Shown piece by piece: positions 41,171 to 53,490 of a stretch of 64,000 nucleotides of DNA. This DNA comes from Leuctra nigra (taxonomy: Eukaryota; Arthropoda; Insecta; Plecoptera; Leuctridae), in NCBI GenBank assembly GCA_934045905.1, contig OW203768.1:2508316-2572315 (forward strand). Direction: 5' to 3'. The notes beneath the pieces were generated by a model that was not told where the DNA came from, ran no database searches, and saw only the letters and a list, made by a program, of their open reading frames with translations. The position numbers were made by a program, and so were the translations under genes. Positions within the stretch are counted from its first letter, which is position 1, and each line of letters begins with the position of its first letter.

Positions 41171-44100
41171 TAAGTAACACAGAGAGATTATTGATTTGGC
41201 GCTTGATTTGATGGTTAAAAGCTTCTTAATGACATGAGGGGCTGTTCATAAAGTGTAACGCAAAATGGGGCAATTTTTACCCCCCCCCCCCCCCCCCCCC
41301 CCCTCCTTGTCACAAGTTGTCACACTTTATAGAAACCCCCCCTAAAAGGTATTTCTTACCTGCAGCCCCCAGCCCCCCCCCCTCCCCCTCTCCCACAAAA
41401 ATCACAAAATGCATAATTATAGACTAGGTACTAGTTATTGATTTATTTGCAACAACAAAAAATACATTGAAAGAATGAGAAAACACAACACTTTGTATTG
41501 ATTTTTTCCCCAAAATATTACATTCAAAGTATGATAACAAAAATCTTTGTAGAATATTAACTTTATACTTGGTAGTGTTATTCCTAAAGAGTAAAGATAG
41601 AGAAATTTCAAATCTCAGTTTGAGAATAATTATGTGATATTTCTTTTTGCTGAAATCTACCTACAAATTAACAGAAAATATACAACAAACTGTGACATCA
41701 CGCTTGTCCCCCCCCCCCCCCCCCCCCTCTGTCACAGATTGTCACAACAGACCTTTCCTCCCCCCCCTGAGGCGTGACTACTTCAAGTGGACTCAGGTGA
41801 CGATCTGGATTGCGTTTCTCTTGAGGTTTTGGGTTCGATTCCCGGGTCCTCAGATATTACTTTGGGTTTTTCATTGTTTCCTCCGTCGTGAGACAAATGA
41901 TCGGAAGGGGAACCTCCATTTAAATAAACAATATACGGACCTAAGAGTAGCGCATTCCCAAATATTGCGATGAAAAGTCACACAAATGTATTTAAACTAA
42001 AACGAATTTGAAATGTCTACCTATATTTTTTCACTTTTTTAATTACCTATCTGAATTGTTTAATTTTGTTGGCAAAATAAGAAATTAAGAAAACTAAAAC
42101 ATTTGATGACATTTTCAATAACTTAAAAGTAATTTTTACATTTTTTAATTCTTTTTTATAATAATGATTTTTTTTAAAAGTCATTTGATAAACAATTCCC
42201 GAAGCCATCACTGAATATTAGCAAAGTTCATGCCCATAACGCGGACAAGGAAAACGAAACATAACGAGGAAACGGCACCTGATTACAAATAATATCCATC
42301 TAATCTCTCAAGGCGGACCGGACCGATGATGACCATGTCCACACACAAGGACTTGACTGGTTCACCGAGCATCGGCGCAGATTTTCCGCCATTTGCACAT
42401 CGCATCTTCTATCTGGCAGTTTGTAGACACATTGTCTTCACCAATAGCTTCTTGATTGTATATTTCCTGCCCGTGTCAACTGAATGAGCCTTCGCAACAC
42501 AAAAGATTGATCAGCGAGCGCGATTCTTGCGTTCGGCCGACGCAATACCAAGGCCCAAGTCCGGGCTTTTTGCGTTAGGTTTAAACATGGATAACATGCA
42601 CGTAATTATAGTTATCACTTACCTAATGTAACACGTTATGCATGACCTTCTCGGAAACAAAAAAATTACGTTCATCAGGATCTTGGGATTTGGTTTTTTC
42701 GATGCACAAAATATAACAACACGGACTGAAATGAGATAACAACATATAGGTACAACACCTAATCTCTTTAGTCTCGACAACGTTGCATCGCCGTGAATAG
42801 TGTGTGGGATGCTGGGAAATCAGGTACTATACCTACCTCCCAGTTTAGGTGTAACCTTTGTTGTACCTACCAGCTTTTGATTCATTTTTGTTAAATTCAC
42901 ATACAAACTTCATTCCAATAAATGATCGAAAAACGTTTAAGTTCTAAATTACGGAACAGGTTTGTCTCACTCTCAGAGGTACACCCACGGTCAGAATAAT
43001 TGACGGTAAACTGCTAAGTTGGAGCGCGATTTACCGTCAATATTTGTTGAATTGATAAATTATTATTATAATGAGGTGGTTAGTTGGTTTTTGTAATCAA
43101 ACCCCCCAATCCCACATGCTCCAAATCTGCGTATATAGGTAGTACCTGTTTTCGTCTGAATCAGATTTTTTTCGTGGCAGTCCCTCAGTCGACAGGCAAA
43201 TTCTGGGAAGGTCACGACCGCCTCCTTCCCTCCCGCCTTACATCCTTTCACTCAACATCATTATCCCCCAATCATCATCATATCATTCATCCGTCGCCAT
43301 TATTCTAGCTGAAAAACAGTGCGGCTTTAAACACTACAAAAAAAGTTTGGCATTTCATTGATATGATGAAAACAAGTGCAAAAATGCCTGCTTGTTTGTG
43401 AATGCTGGTCTGAATGTAACGGTGGGCATGATCATTGTCATCTTGTTCTTGACTCAAGTGGTATGAATTCCTGCCGGCCACCGCCACCCTGATTGTTCAT
43501 AATTCAGAACCACGCATGGCGCGAATCAAGCCGCCCGTGACCTTGGAACAGTTGCCCAATTGTCAGTTCAGTTGTTTAGAGAGATTAGAAATTGGAAATT
43601 GTGAAAGGTCCGGCACGTAGGGTCCTAGTGTGCTCACAATTACAATTAGGGTGATGGGGAGGGGGGTACTCTCTTTGGCCCATTGGTTCTTGGAACTAAT
43701 CAGTAAATTAATAGAGCTCCGAATCACAACAAACGAGTTGGTGCCAAAATAAATGTTTGATAAACAATTCACACTTGACATTGTTGGGGGATTTTTAGGA
43801 CGTGTCAAAGATGGGACCAAAAAACACACGGGGCGTTTTTCCATGCCCAGTCGCGCGGTTTTTCGCCCGGGAGTTTTACACGTGCGTCTTTTGCGCGTCC
43901 CGTGTGTTCGCTCCCTTTAGACTCAATGCTATCAGCTCGGCGTCTCGACGCCGTGCGAACGCTTCGACATGGGCATGGCAACTTTTTAAAATAACGACAG
44001 ATTAGTCTTCAAATTGGCAAAAATACCTAAAATGTTGGTCCCAATATGACCATGCGAAGTTTTAAGTTATAGTTAGGTATAAATAAATATAAAAACCATA

Positions 44101-44536
44101 TCTATGAAAAAAAAAATCCATTCACTTAAGAATGATCGACCAATCATTAAAATCGTATTCAAAATTGAGCTAAATGACTATAGCTTGACAGTAGTTTACA
44201 AGGTCATCATTCTTACAGTGAACGGATGTTGCCCTATTGTTTATAACAGAGCGACATGCAATGCCAATTTTAATAAAACGAGAAGATCGATACCAGGAAT
44301 ATGTTAAAATGTACACTTATCTAGGATTAAAAACACTGGTATTAATTAAAACCCAAAGGGGGTATGACAAGTCCACCGGTTGCTCAGTAGGGTCATTAAT
44401 TTGTTTTGTTTTGGTGTTGTCTTGTCAGTCTCGCCTGAGGAACCCGACCGAATGAGTCGGCGAAATATCGCGGTCCATTTTATATGCTTTTAATTAATAC
44501 CTACCCGTGTGTTTTATCCTAGATTAGTGTACATTC
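41171..44536 (+). other. Presumed FASN intron 1, repeats
   Basis: No coding exon is seen. About 41230-41790 is a degraded repeat starting GGGGCTGTTCATAAAGTGT with long C tracts. A tRNA-like SINE head with a B box (GGTTCGATTCC) lies at 41795-41850. A plus-oriented SINE body is at 43150-43345. A CpG-rich stretch with the hairpin CGGCGTCTCGACGCCG is at 43820-43980. Confidence 0.4.
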
Positions 44537-44897
44537 TATGCAAGGGCGTATGGGGGGGGGGGGGGGGGTGCCCTGTCCCCCGAAATCATGGTTTTATCTA
44601 AAAAAAAAAAAATGAGTTAAAATTTTAACAAATTTCCGGGGTTATGCGCCCCGGACTTGCATATCCTAATAAGTGCAATAAATTTGCCTAATCTTAAACC
44701 TTTTAGACCAATTTTTTGATATTTTGTAATTAATAATTCCCCAAAATAGCTATAGTAATTCGAAATTGTACCAAATCGCATGACATTGGTCCAAAATTTT
44801 CTCTCGAACCCAAGCCCGTTTTCCACTGTGATATTTCAAAATGTTAATAATGCCCCCCCCCCCCCTCCCGAAATTTCATCCTGGATACTCCCTTTGA
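44537..44897. mobile_element. CAAGGGCGTAT-family DNA element, copy 2
   Basis: It starts CAAGGGCGTATGGGG with a long G tract and ends in a C tract, then TCATCCTGGATACTCCCTTTG. Its internal words match 25066-25577 in the same order (CCCCCGAAATCA, GCCCCGGACTTGCAT). The flanks ATTCTATG and ACCCTATG agree at 6 of 8 positions, compatible with a decayed 8-bp duplication. Confidence 0.65.
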
Positions 44898-45419
44898 CCC
44901 TATGCAATGGCTTGCATTGCAGCCCCAGCTATTGGCGTGCAGGGTTGGGTTGAGGCAATGTGATGGCGGGTTGAGGCAGGCACCGAGTACTAATGAAGCA
45001 GGTACACGCGGATGATTGCTCCATCATCTCGTCATCTCATGCTGGTGCTAATTCATCGGTCAACATCATTTCATGGCTGAGACCTCGGATTAGTGGATTG
45101 TTTTGTTACGCGTGGGAAGGGAATGATGCGCTGCTATGTGCACAGCTGGATTAGTGTTATCTGTAGGTTAGTGGTGAGCTTTGCATCGAACATCGTTTAT
45201 TTGATAACAAATGGATGATTAAACTCACAAATCACAAATCGCTCAAATGTTGTGTCCGAAACTCGACGTGCCTGTTTTCTCACCATGATAAGTTAGATGT
45301 TTTATCTAGTGATGGCAATTTTCTGAAAAAATTCAGATAAAAAAAAATCAAATATAATTGATTTAAACTTTTTCAAAAAATTTCAATTTTTTCAATAATC
45401 ATTAAAATATTTCTGAATA

Positions 45420-46314
45420 TTTTTTGAGCGAGCGAAGCGAGCGTCTCCTTTTGGCTCTTTTGGCACGGACCTCTGTTTTTTTTTTTTTTTTTTTTTTTTT
45501 TGGCTGCTAATAGCCGATACACAGGTTGCACCGTTTCACCGATCGATCTGAAATTTTGAACACATGTAAAACCAACCTTCTCTGTTTGCAGACCCTAATT
45601 TTTTTGAAATCCATTCATTGGTTGAAATTTAATTAAACATCTCCTGATAGGCTGAAAAATGAAAATGGACTTCGACAAATGTGATCGACCTTATATTTTG
45701 CATGGTTATTAGGACCAACATTGTCTCTTATTTTAAAAATTTTCAGCCAAATCCTCCCATTGGTTAAAATTTAAAAAAATATTTCATGTGCTTTTTGAAA
45801 TTTAATCCAGAACCGTTTGACCGATCAACTTAAAATTTTGTATGGTCATCGGGTCCAACATTATCTGTATTTTTGACAATTTTCAGACTAAACTGTGTTC
45901 AAATTCAAAGGTTATCGACAGTTTACGGATATTTTGCGTGTTGGCTATCATATTTCTCGAATTTCATATTTCACGGAATCTTCGAATCTTCACTTCAAGG
46001 TTGTTAGAGCAGAAACTTTCAAACGTATTATGAAACTGATATGACCGTTTAACATTTTTTTTGAACGATATCCTGTGATTTTTGGAAATTAACAAGGAAT
46101 CGTTCAATCATAAAGGTTCAATCGATCAACTTAAAACTTTGCGTGGTTATTGGGACCAATATTTTAGGAATTGTTGGAGATTTTCATACAAGTCTGTGAC
46201 GAAATTCAAGAATTATTGGCTTTTAAGGACATTTTCGATAAACATAATTTCGGTTCGAGGTGTTGCGCGTATCCGTGCTCGCTCATCAACGCGTTACTCA
46301 GAGCGTTTTCCTAG
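45420..46314 (+). mobile_element. Helitron-like element, copy 3
   Basis: It starts TTTTTTGAGCGAGCGAAGCG after A (45419) and ends CGCTCATCAACGCGTTACTC, then AGAGCGTTTTCCTAG before T. The conserved GGCACGGACCTCTG plus T-run follows the 5' end, and the 3' half carries several related segments starting near GATCAACTTAAA. It lies in the presumed FASN intron 1. Confidence 0.7.
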
Positions 46315-49300
46315 TAAATGAAAATTTTCAATGGGCCATCACTAGTTTTATCATTATTATTTAGTACCTACCTACAACAAAAATTGCAGCTTAACACATA
46401 GCAAAATGGCTCGTCTGCGATTAATAATACCTCTTTATGATAATACTCTACTATGGCCAAGTATTTCCCTATTTATAATATTTTTAAAATTTACTCAGAG
46501 CTAGAAGATGGGTTTTCATCTCTTTAATGGTTTCGCATGTTTCTTCAATGATAATATTCTCTCTCTCCGGTTCATTCGAAGCTCTAAACCTACTGAAAAC
46601 GGAAAAGTTTTCCTTGATATCGATTCAACGTAAATATTTTATATAAACTCATCAAGTATGAAAACTTGGAACAACCCCTTTTTGAGAAATAGCTTCTATG
46701 AATTCATTCAACAAACAAGCGCTCGGCCGTTTTACGAAATTGAGAGAGAAAAAAAATGTTTCATACAAATTGGTTTAAATAAAAATTTTGCAACTTATAG
46801 GATGTTCACATGATCAGTCTGATTGTTTATTTAGCTTTTTTTATTGTTAAATGTAAATTTTTTTTGCAATCCTTAATTTGCATTCGTATTTTGCAAAAGC
46901 GTGGAAACACATAGCTTTTTATTAATGGATTAAAAATCTCTAGCATTTGAAGTTGTTTCCTCCTTCTCACGCTTTTGATTATGACATAATTGATCTCATA
47001 AATATCGCTCTAATTCATGAAGGTAGTGGAATTGATTTTCTGATTTTTTAAATTTTATCTGTATAAAACAACACAGATAAAATAAAAATGGGGTTTCAAT
47101 GCATCACGGCAATCTTCACAAAACGAAATGTCTAAAATAATTAATAATAGTCTCGTGAAATTTTTTTCTATACTTAATTTGTAAATATCGACAGTACCTA
47201 ATAACAATGACAAACACACTTATCACCAGCAAAATTTAATAAGTTCATTCATAAAAATAAAATTCAAATGTCATTGGATATTTTGGCGGGAAAAACGGCA
47301 GGCAATGAGAATCAGGATTGTGATGTCATTTCCAAGTCTCCAACAATGTGTTACCATGGTGATTCCTTTGTTGCCATGGCAATATAGCTAATTGTGATGT
47401 CACTGTCAATTTTCCTGTTTTGAAATTGTAAGAAATGTATACATTTTTGTAAATTAATTCCTTGAAAACTATTCATCTCACAACAAAAATAATACCACAT
47501 CTGTGTTCAGCAACATCTTAACTTTCATAAAATAACTATTATTCTAAAATCTAATTTTAAGGAGACTTCCCTATTCAATTTATCTTTATTTTGGATGAAT
47601 AGGTAAGTACAAAAATGGCGCGATATTCAGGTTTTGCTGCCTAATCTTCCATACGACCCTACATATTATTCTTAATACTAGTGCTACATCTAAATGGTAG
47701 GTACCATAAAATTATGATCCGTACAAATATATTTAATAAGAATACAAATAGCTCATGATTAGCATTGGAATAGACGCATGACTAATTAATAGAAGGTAAT
47801 TTATGTTTATTAAATGTGATATAAATATATGGAACACAACAATAGCTTGTGCAATACATGCATTTTTGTTCGCCAACTGCAATCAATGCCAGTTAAATTA
47901 TGTTCTCAGGATTAACGAATAATACCTTCTTGAAACGGTTTAGCAATGAGATAAATTGTTTTAGTTGCTGCATCACATAACAATATTACGATAATAAGAA
48001 GACTTTCCGATACAATTAGGTATGACTACTTTGATATTACAACCATTACAATGACTACGATCATTACACTATTTGTTATTGCCATTTGCGAGTTTTTCTT
48101 GTCATCGCTTGTCATTCAAAGTTATTAAAGATAATACACATGATAACATTACGTATGTCCGTAGTCTTAGGTTTACTTCGCGAAGAATAAGACAACATTA
48201 CATCCGCTCTCTTGGTAAATATTCGTGTTGATTATATCTAATAGTAAAACACAACATTTGCACGACTAAGAACAAGAAGTGATGTGCGACTTTTCGAAAG
48301 TCCTTGGAGATTACCAGGTATATCTTACATCACTGTTAATATTTATTGTCATTTGATGTCAATGGGAGGCGTAGATTTAGAATTATCGGAATATATGTTA
48401 TTGTTTTAATATTTTTTTTAATACTAGAAATACCATTTCCCACAAATAAGTGATACGTGATGGAGCCACTTCTGGCAAGATGGCTACTATCAGGTCCACA
48501 TATTATTTTTTTTTTCATTTCGTGTTTCCATAAAGCAGTGAAAAAACAAAAATAACAAATGAAATTGATATTTAGCTATACATTTATTTTCTTGGCCATA
48601 ACAAACAACTATATCAAATATTTGTATTAATATTTATGCAAATGCGCCCTTGATAGCAGCCATTTACCTAGTACCACAAAATCCACCAGAGGTCAGTTGT
48701 GTTCCTTATTTTCTCGAATTAGGCGTTCAGTTCCCGATGACATTTCTTCAAATCCGCAGATAATTTAACTTGAAAAGATCGTCAATTTGTTTACATGTAC
48801 TTCAAGCTCCACAAGAGCTTGAGTAAAGAATAATTATTTTCATAAAATGAAATAAAATATGGCATGGTGACACTGACGTTGCTACCTGCAGACTCATTCG
48901 TTATTTGTGAAAAAACCACGGAAAAAATATGGTTTTCTTGTGGCTATTTCCCTCTTACCAGAGTTTTTCAAAGTCCCTTGTAGGTCAATCATCACTTTTG
49001 GCCAGACTCAGTAAAATCTGTTCCTAGAATAGAAAATTGTTGCGTCTTAAAGTAATTCAATTTATTCTTTTTTCATCTCCAGCAGATTTATTTTGACTAA
49101 TTTGAAAATATAATTTTACTACCTGCTGAAAAGAGATTGATTGACTTTGAGCTAAATCACCTACAATTTTGGAAGTTTTTGGCAATTATTTATCACGTCC
49201 ATACATCTCTCTATAGTACCAACTTCAGGCTAAAATGGCGCATTTTAGGTTGTCACGATGAGTGTCGAAATTAAATGTCCAATATCACCGTGTAAGTGAC

Positions 49301-50398
49301 GTGCAAGTGTTTCATATACCTACTATATTTTGTGAATGTACAATTAAAAACTACCGAATAGAAAAATAAATATTATAAGACCATAGGTAATATCCTGCTT
49401 GCGGTGATTTTATTTGTAAGTAATCATAATATGCAATTTAAATGTTTATAAAAAGTGTCCTCCGTTCTAACTATGGGCGACTGCAGTGGACGTAACGACA
49501 ACCGAATGTAAACCTAATTAACATTCTTTTCGTTCCCTTGCGTCAATTGTGTCCAGACTTATTGTAATACTTCCCATATCAACATTCCCGTTCCGTCCCT
49601 TACAATTACATTACGGCAATTGTGTCGGCCTTGAGAATACTTTTTGCGTTCGTACCCCCGAGTTATTCTACATGGTTTAAAACCCACGGACTCATGGTCA
49701 TTCTCAACTAATTGCAAACTGCATAACGCAAGATGAAATAAACTACAATGTTGTCATGACGCCAATCGATTGGTATTGTTGCCACTTGCTAATGACATCC
49801 CCATCAGGCGTAAATCTAATATTTATGTTGACATCCGTCAGCAGTGCACGCTGCATGTTTTTGCAGTGAATCATGTCGATATGATATGATGGTTGTCGTT
49901 GTCAACATCCTAGTGACTTGATAATTTAATGTTCATTATTTAATACCAAATGATATCAAGCAGAGTCTCACCTTTTAGGCTTCACTTTTGTCGTATAATT
50001 AGCATTTTTTTCTTCCGTGTGTGAATTCGATTATTATTTAAAAGTAACGTAAAATAGCAATTTTTGTGTGGAAATCATTTGAAATAACCTTTTTGAATTA
50101 CGTGCTGTGACGTCACTGATCTTCACACTTGTTGTGGTTATACCTACACCAATGACCTGTATTACTAGGTCATTGTTATACAATGTATAAACAATATAAA
50201 TAATGTATTTATCCCATATAAACACACCGTGCAAAAGGACCGTAACCAAGTCCGCTCAGCTAAAATAAAAATAAATAAATTCTTACAATCAAAAAAATAT
50301 CCCGTGCATTCAAATGGATTCAATTTTTGATCGACCATGAAACATGAAGTCAAGCTAATTATTAGATTGTAATCCAGCAATCTATTGAAAATGAATAA
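46315..50398 (+). other. AT-rich presumed FASN intron 1, right part
   Basis: This is four kilobases with no coding exon and no sharply bounded TE. The one conspicuous cluster is the pair of RFX-like palindromes at 47350-47383, annotated separately. Confidence 0.4.
47321..47402 (+). promoter_or_regulatory. Paired X-box-like palindromes flanked by TGATGTCA
   Basis: GTTACCATGGTGAT (47350-47363) and GTTGCCATGGCAAT (47370-47383) each nearly match the palindromic RFX X-box GTTGCCATGGCAAC and are 6 bp apart. TGATGTCA occurs on both sides (47321-47328 and 47395-47402). The arrangement looks like a compact enhancer, but a degenerate foldback repeat is also possible. Confidence 0.35.
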
Positions 50399-50695
50399 CA
50401 CGGTTCAAGTTTCCTTGAAGGGGTTGAAACAACCCTTGATTTCAAGTAATCTTGAAAGAGAATTTAGACGATTTAATGTTTAATGTTGATTGAAGTTGCG
50501 GTGAAATTAACAATTGGTGGAAATATTTCAAGACTTGAAATAAAATAGGACATGTTTTAATTGAAAAGGCTGAAGAGATGTCTTGAATTCAAGACTTGAA
50601 AACGTGTTAAATGCTTCAATGTTTTCATTTAGACGATCCAAGTCATGAATTCAAACCCCCTTGAAAGGGTTGAATTCAAGAAAACTTGAATCGTG
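50399..50695. mobile_element. Short element filled with CTTGAA/TTCAAG palindromes
   Basis: The ends CACGGTTCAAGTTT and AAACTTGAATCGTG are flanked by TAA on both sides. The interior repeats TTCAAG and CTTGAA many times in both orientations (for example TTGAATTCAAG), giving many alternative hairpins. It lies 134 bp upstream of the FASN coding exon. Confidence 0.6.
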
Positions 50696-50829
50696 TAATT
50701 CAGCCTTTACAGATAGTTTACGCTCATTAAAATTGTGTTCAAAATGGAGCTAAATGACTATGTCTTGACAGCAGGTTCAAGAATGAATTGTTCAAGCATT
50801 TATCCTGTTTGTTCTGCCGTGTGTCTCAG

Positions 50830-51121
50830 GTCCTACCGAACACAACTCCGACACCCGCACCCTCCGCCGTCAACGTGACCATGCCGGCGCGCTTCCCCGA
50901 GACAGAGGGCCTCCGCGGGGGCCCGGTGGTGATCGGCGTCCCCCAGGCGACGCAGAACGGGGGCGGCGACGACGCGCACCCCAGGTGGAACGCCGACGAC
51001 GACATCGTGATCGCCGGCATCTCTGGACGCCTCCCAGAGTCCGACAACCTCGAGGAGTTCAAGGAGCAGCTCCTGGCCGGCGTCGATCTCATCACTGACG
51101 ACGAGAGGAGGTGGCCGTCAG
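50830..51121 (+). CDS. FASN: Fatty acid synthase, first coding exon (partial gene)
   Basis: Acceptor GTGTCTCAG precedes 50830, and donor G|GTGTGT follows 51121 (phase 1). Translation most likely starts at ATG 50881 (ACC before ATG), giving about 80 residues here. After a Gly/Pro-rich leader comes DDIVIAGISGRLPESDNLEE and then LITDDERRWPS, the hallmark beginning of the beta-ketoacyl synthase domain of animal type I fatty acid synthases. That cytosolic multi-domain enzyme makes long-chain saturated fatty acids from acetyl- and malonyl-CoA. No continuation exon (ketosynthase active-site region) was found to 64000, so intron 2 exceeds 12.8 kb or the sequence continues out of the window. The exon is much more GC-rich than its surroundings. 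The open frame upstream of 50881 is probably 5' UTR. Confidence 0.85.
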
Positions 51122-52337
51122 GTGTGTCATTCTTACATGCTATTGATAAAGACAAATAGAAACCCACATGAAAACGGACAGGGTCAAATACACAATCTTG
51201 TGCATGCAAAACGCTGATAAGTATAGTTGCCCTCAAACCATACATGTATACTTGTATGCTCAAACCAATAAACGTTGGTACTCGAAAGAAAAGGATTGGT
51301 TGCTGGTCAGGTTCCTTGACAATCAATCCTTGTTATTATCAATGAAATAAGAGCTCACCTACTAGAGGTAGATGACGAGTTAGCACATACTTCATGGGAT
51401 GATGCCATTAAACCTTAATCAGACAATCATTTTCTTTTCGAGTACCGATTTTTATTGGTTTGAGTGTAGGTACATATTAATTTTGTATATATTTTTTATT
51501 TCTAAACGACGTTAATAATTAATGGAACAGAATTATAATTATAATTTAAACAATATCGTAGCTTAAAGTATTCAATAATTAAAATACTCACAAAATTTAA
51601 AAGTAATGCACTTTTTGATAATCAATCGCGTGTTACAAAATTACGTAAAAAACAAACAAATGACGGGTGTTCATAAAATAAATTATTATTTTTTGTGAAC
51701 TCTGCAGGAGTATTTAAATGAGAATCTGGGTTCGATGAAAATCGTCCAGTGGAGTCATTAGGATAGGAAAGGACGAAATGAAAAATACCAGAAAATACCA
51801 GAAATATGAAATAGACTGGAAAAAGGCGAACAGAACATTTCACTTTTTCCTATTTTCTCGGTCTTTTATAATCCCAGTTGACAAGCCCACGTGCGCTCGG
51901 TCCCGCGTTCGAGCCCCTGTTCGGCCCCTCACATCAACCCACAGCCTTCTCTAGACAGTAGACACCCGCTAGGGTTTCAATCTACGTCACTTGCTACACG
52001 CATGGAGTGACCTTGACTGAGTTGAACCTGCAAAAACAATTTAAAGGTTCTCATCATCTACGATAATCCTTGATTTTGACCGGTCAGTGAGGTCATCATC
52101 AATCATATTTGCTATTAGTAGTACCATAAAGTACTAGTAATAAAATTAGCCCCTGGGGGACAAAAGATTCTAAAACTTTGTAAGGTATTATAAATATACC
52201 AAGTTACAGTTCCACTAAAAACCAACAGCCTGGTTTGTTTATCTATACTTATCATCAAATAAACGTGAACAATACCTACAGGTTAATTCTGAGGAAGTCC
52301 TAAGCTACTAATTGTTTGACCATTCTAAAGTGCACGT
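51122..52337 (+). other. FASN intron 2, first part
   Basis: No coding continuation of the ketosynthase domain is found. A degenerate B-box-like GCGTTCGAGCCCC near 51908 suggests a SINE fragment. The rest is AT-rich. Confidence 0.4.
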
Positions 52338-52642
52338 AGTGGCGTATTCTGGATTAGTTTCGGGGGGGGGGGGGGGGGGATTGACATACTACTTGTGGTT
52401 AAGGATCTTTCGAGTGGGTAACTGCAATTTGGGGGGGGGGGGGATTGACATACTACTTGTGGTTAAGGATCTTTCGAGTGGGTAACTGCAATTTTGACAA
52501 GTAATTTTGTACATCGATATTTTATCCCCCAAGTAAAAATCATACTTGTAGATTCTATCTGATATAATTTTGTACTTGATGCTGCAATCCGGTTGAGGGG
52601 GGGGGGGGGGGGTCTGGTCCCACTTAATACGCCCCATGGTAC
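52338..52642. repeat. Repeat with 64-bp tandem duplication and G tracts
   Basis: The 51-bp stretch starting ATTGACATACTACTTGTGG at 52380 is repeated identically at 52444, each copy preceded by a G tract. The outer ends GTAGTGGCGTATTCTGGA and AATACGCCCCATGG suggest a TIR element related to the CAGTGGCG hAT type. No target duplication is found. Confidence 0.5.
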
Positions 52643-52679
52643 AAAACAGATAAAACAAATTCGATCAATACTTAAAGTA

Positions 52680-53490
52680 CTAGGAAAACGCTCAGTGCAA
52701 CGCGTTGATGAGCGAGCCCTGGTACGTGCAAATTCTCGAACCGGAAATGCGTACACAACGCACAGAAAACATATACATCCATATTGAATTGAAATATGAT
52801 CACTCAATCAACAACTCAATTCATCGAAACTTGAAAAATAGCATCTAAGCACCCTGGTACATATACAGCAAATCAGATTCAATTCAATTGGCACTGGAAA
52901 ACATTCATTTCGATACTTCATTACTGACAGATATTAAAAATGTCAATAAGTTCATACGTTCTTAACTGATTGGGATGAAATTTTGTAAAATAAGACACAA
53001 TGTTGGTCTTAATGATCATGCAAAATATGAGTTTGATCAGAATTATCCAAGACCCTTTTCATTTTTCAGCCTATCAGAAAATATTTATTTAAATTTTAAC
53101 CAATAAATGGATTTAAAAAAAATTAGGGTATGCAAACAGAAAAGGTTTTCTCTACATGTGTTCAAAATTTCAGCTCGATCGAAGAAAAACTCTAACCTGT
53201 GTAGCCAAAATATGAGTTTGATCAGATTTATCGAAGACCATTGTCATTTTTCAACCTACCATCAGGAGATGTTTATTTAAATTTTAACCAATCAATGGAT
53301 TTCAAAAAAATTAGGGTCTACAAACAGAAAAGGTTGACTCCACATGTGTGCAAAATTTCAGCTCGATCGAAGAAAAACTCTGACCTGTATACCCTCAGGT
53401 AACAGAAAAGACACACAAAAAAACAAAAAAACAAACAGAGGTCCGTGCCAAAAGAGCCAAAAGGAGACGCTCGCTTCGCTCGCTCAAAAA
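52680..53490 (-). mobile_element. Helitron-like element, copy 4
   Basis: The minus strand reads TTTTTGAGCGAGCGAAGCG after an A, through GGCACGGACCTCTG, two GATCGA-type tandem units, to AACGCGTTGCACTGAGCG, then TTTTCCTAG before a T. It is nearly colinear with copy 1 over its full length. Confidence 0.7.

Noticed and set aside
50826..51326. 166-codon minus-strand open frame over the FASN exon
   Set aside because: It is the antisense shadow of a GC-rich exon. The plus strand has the ketosynthase motif and correct splice signals.
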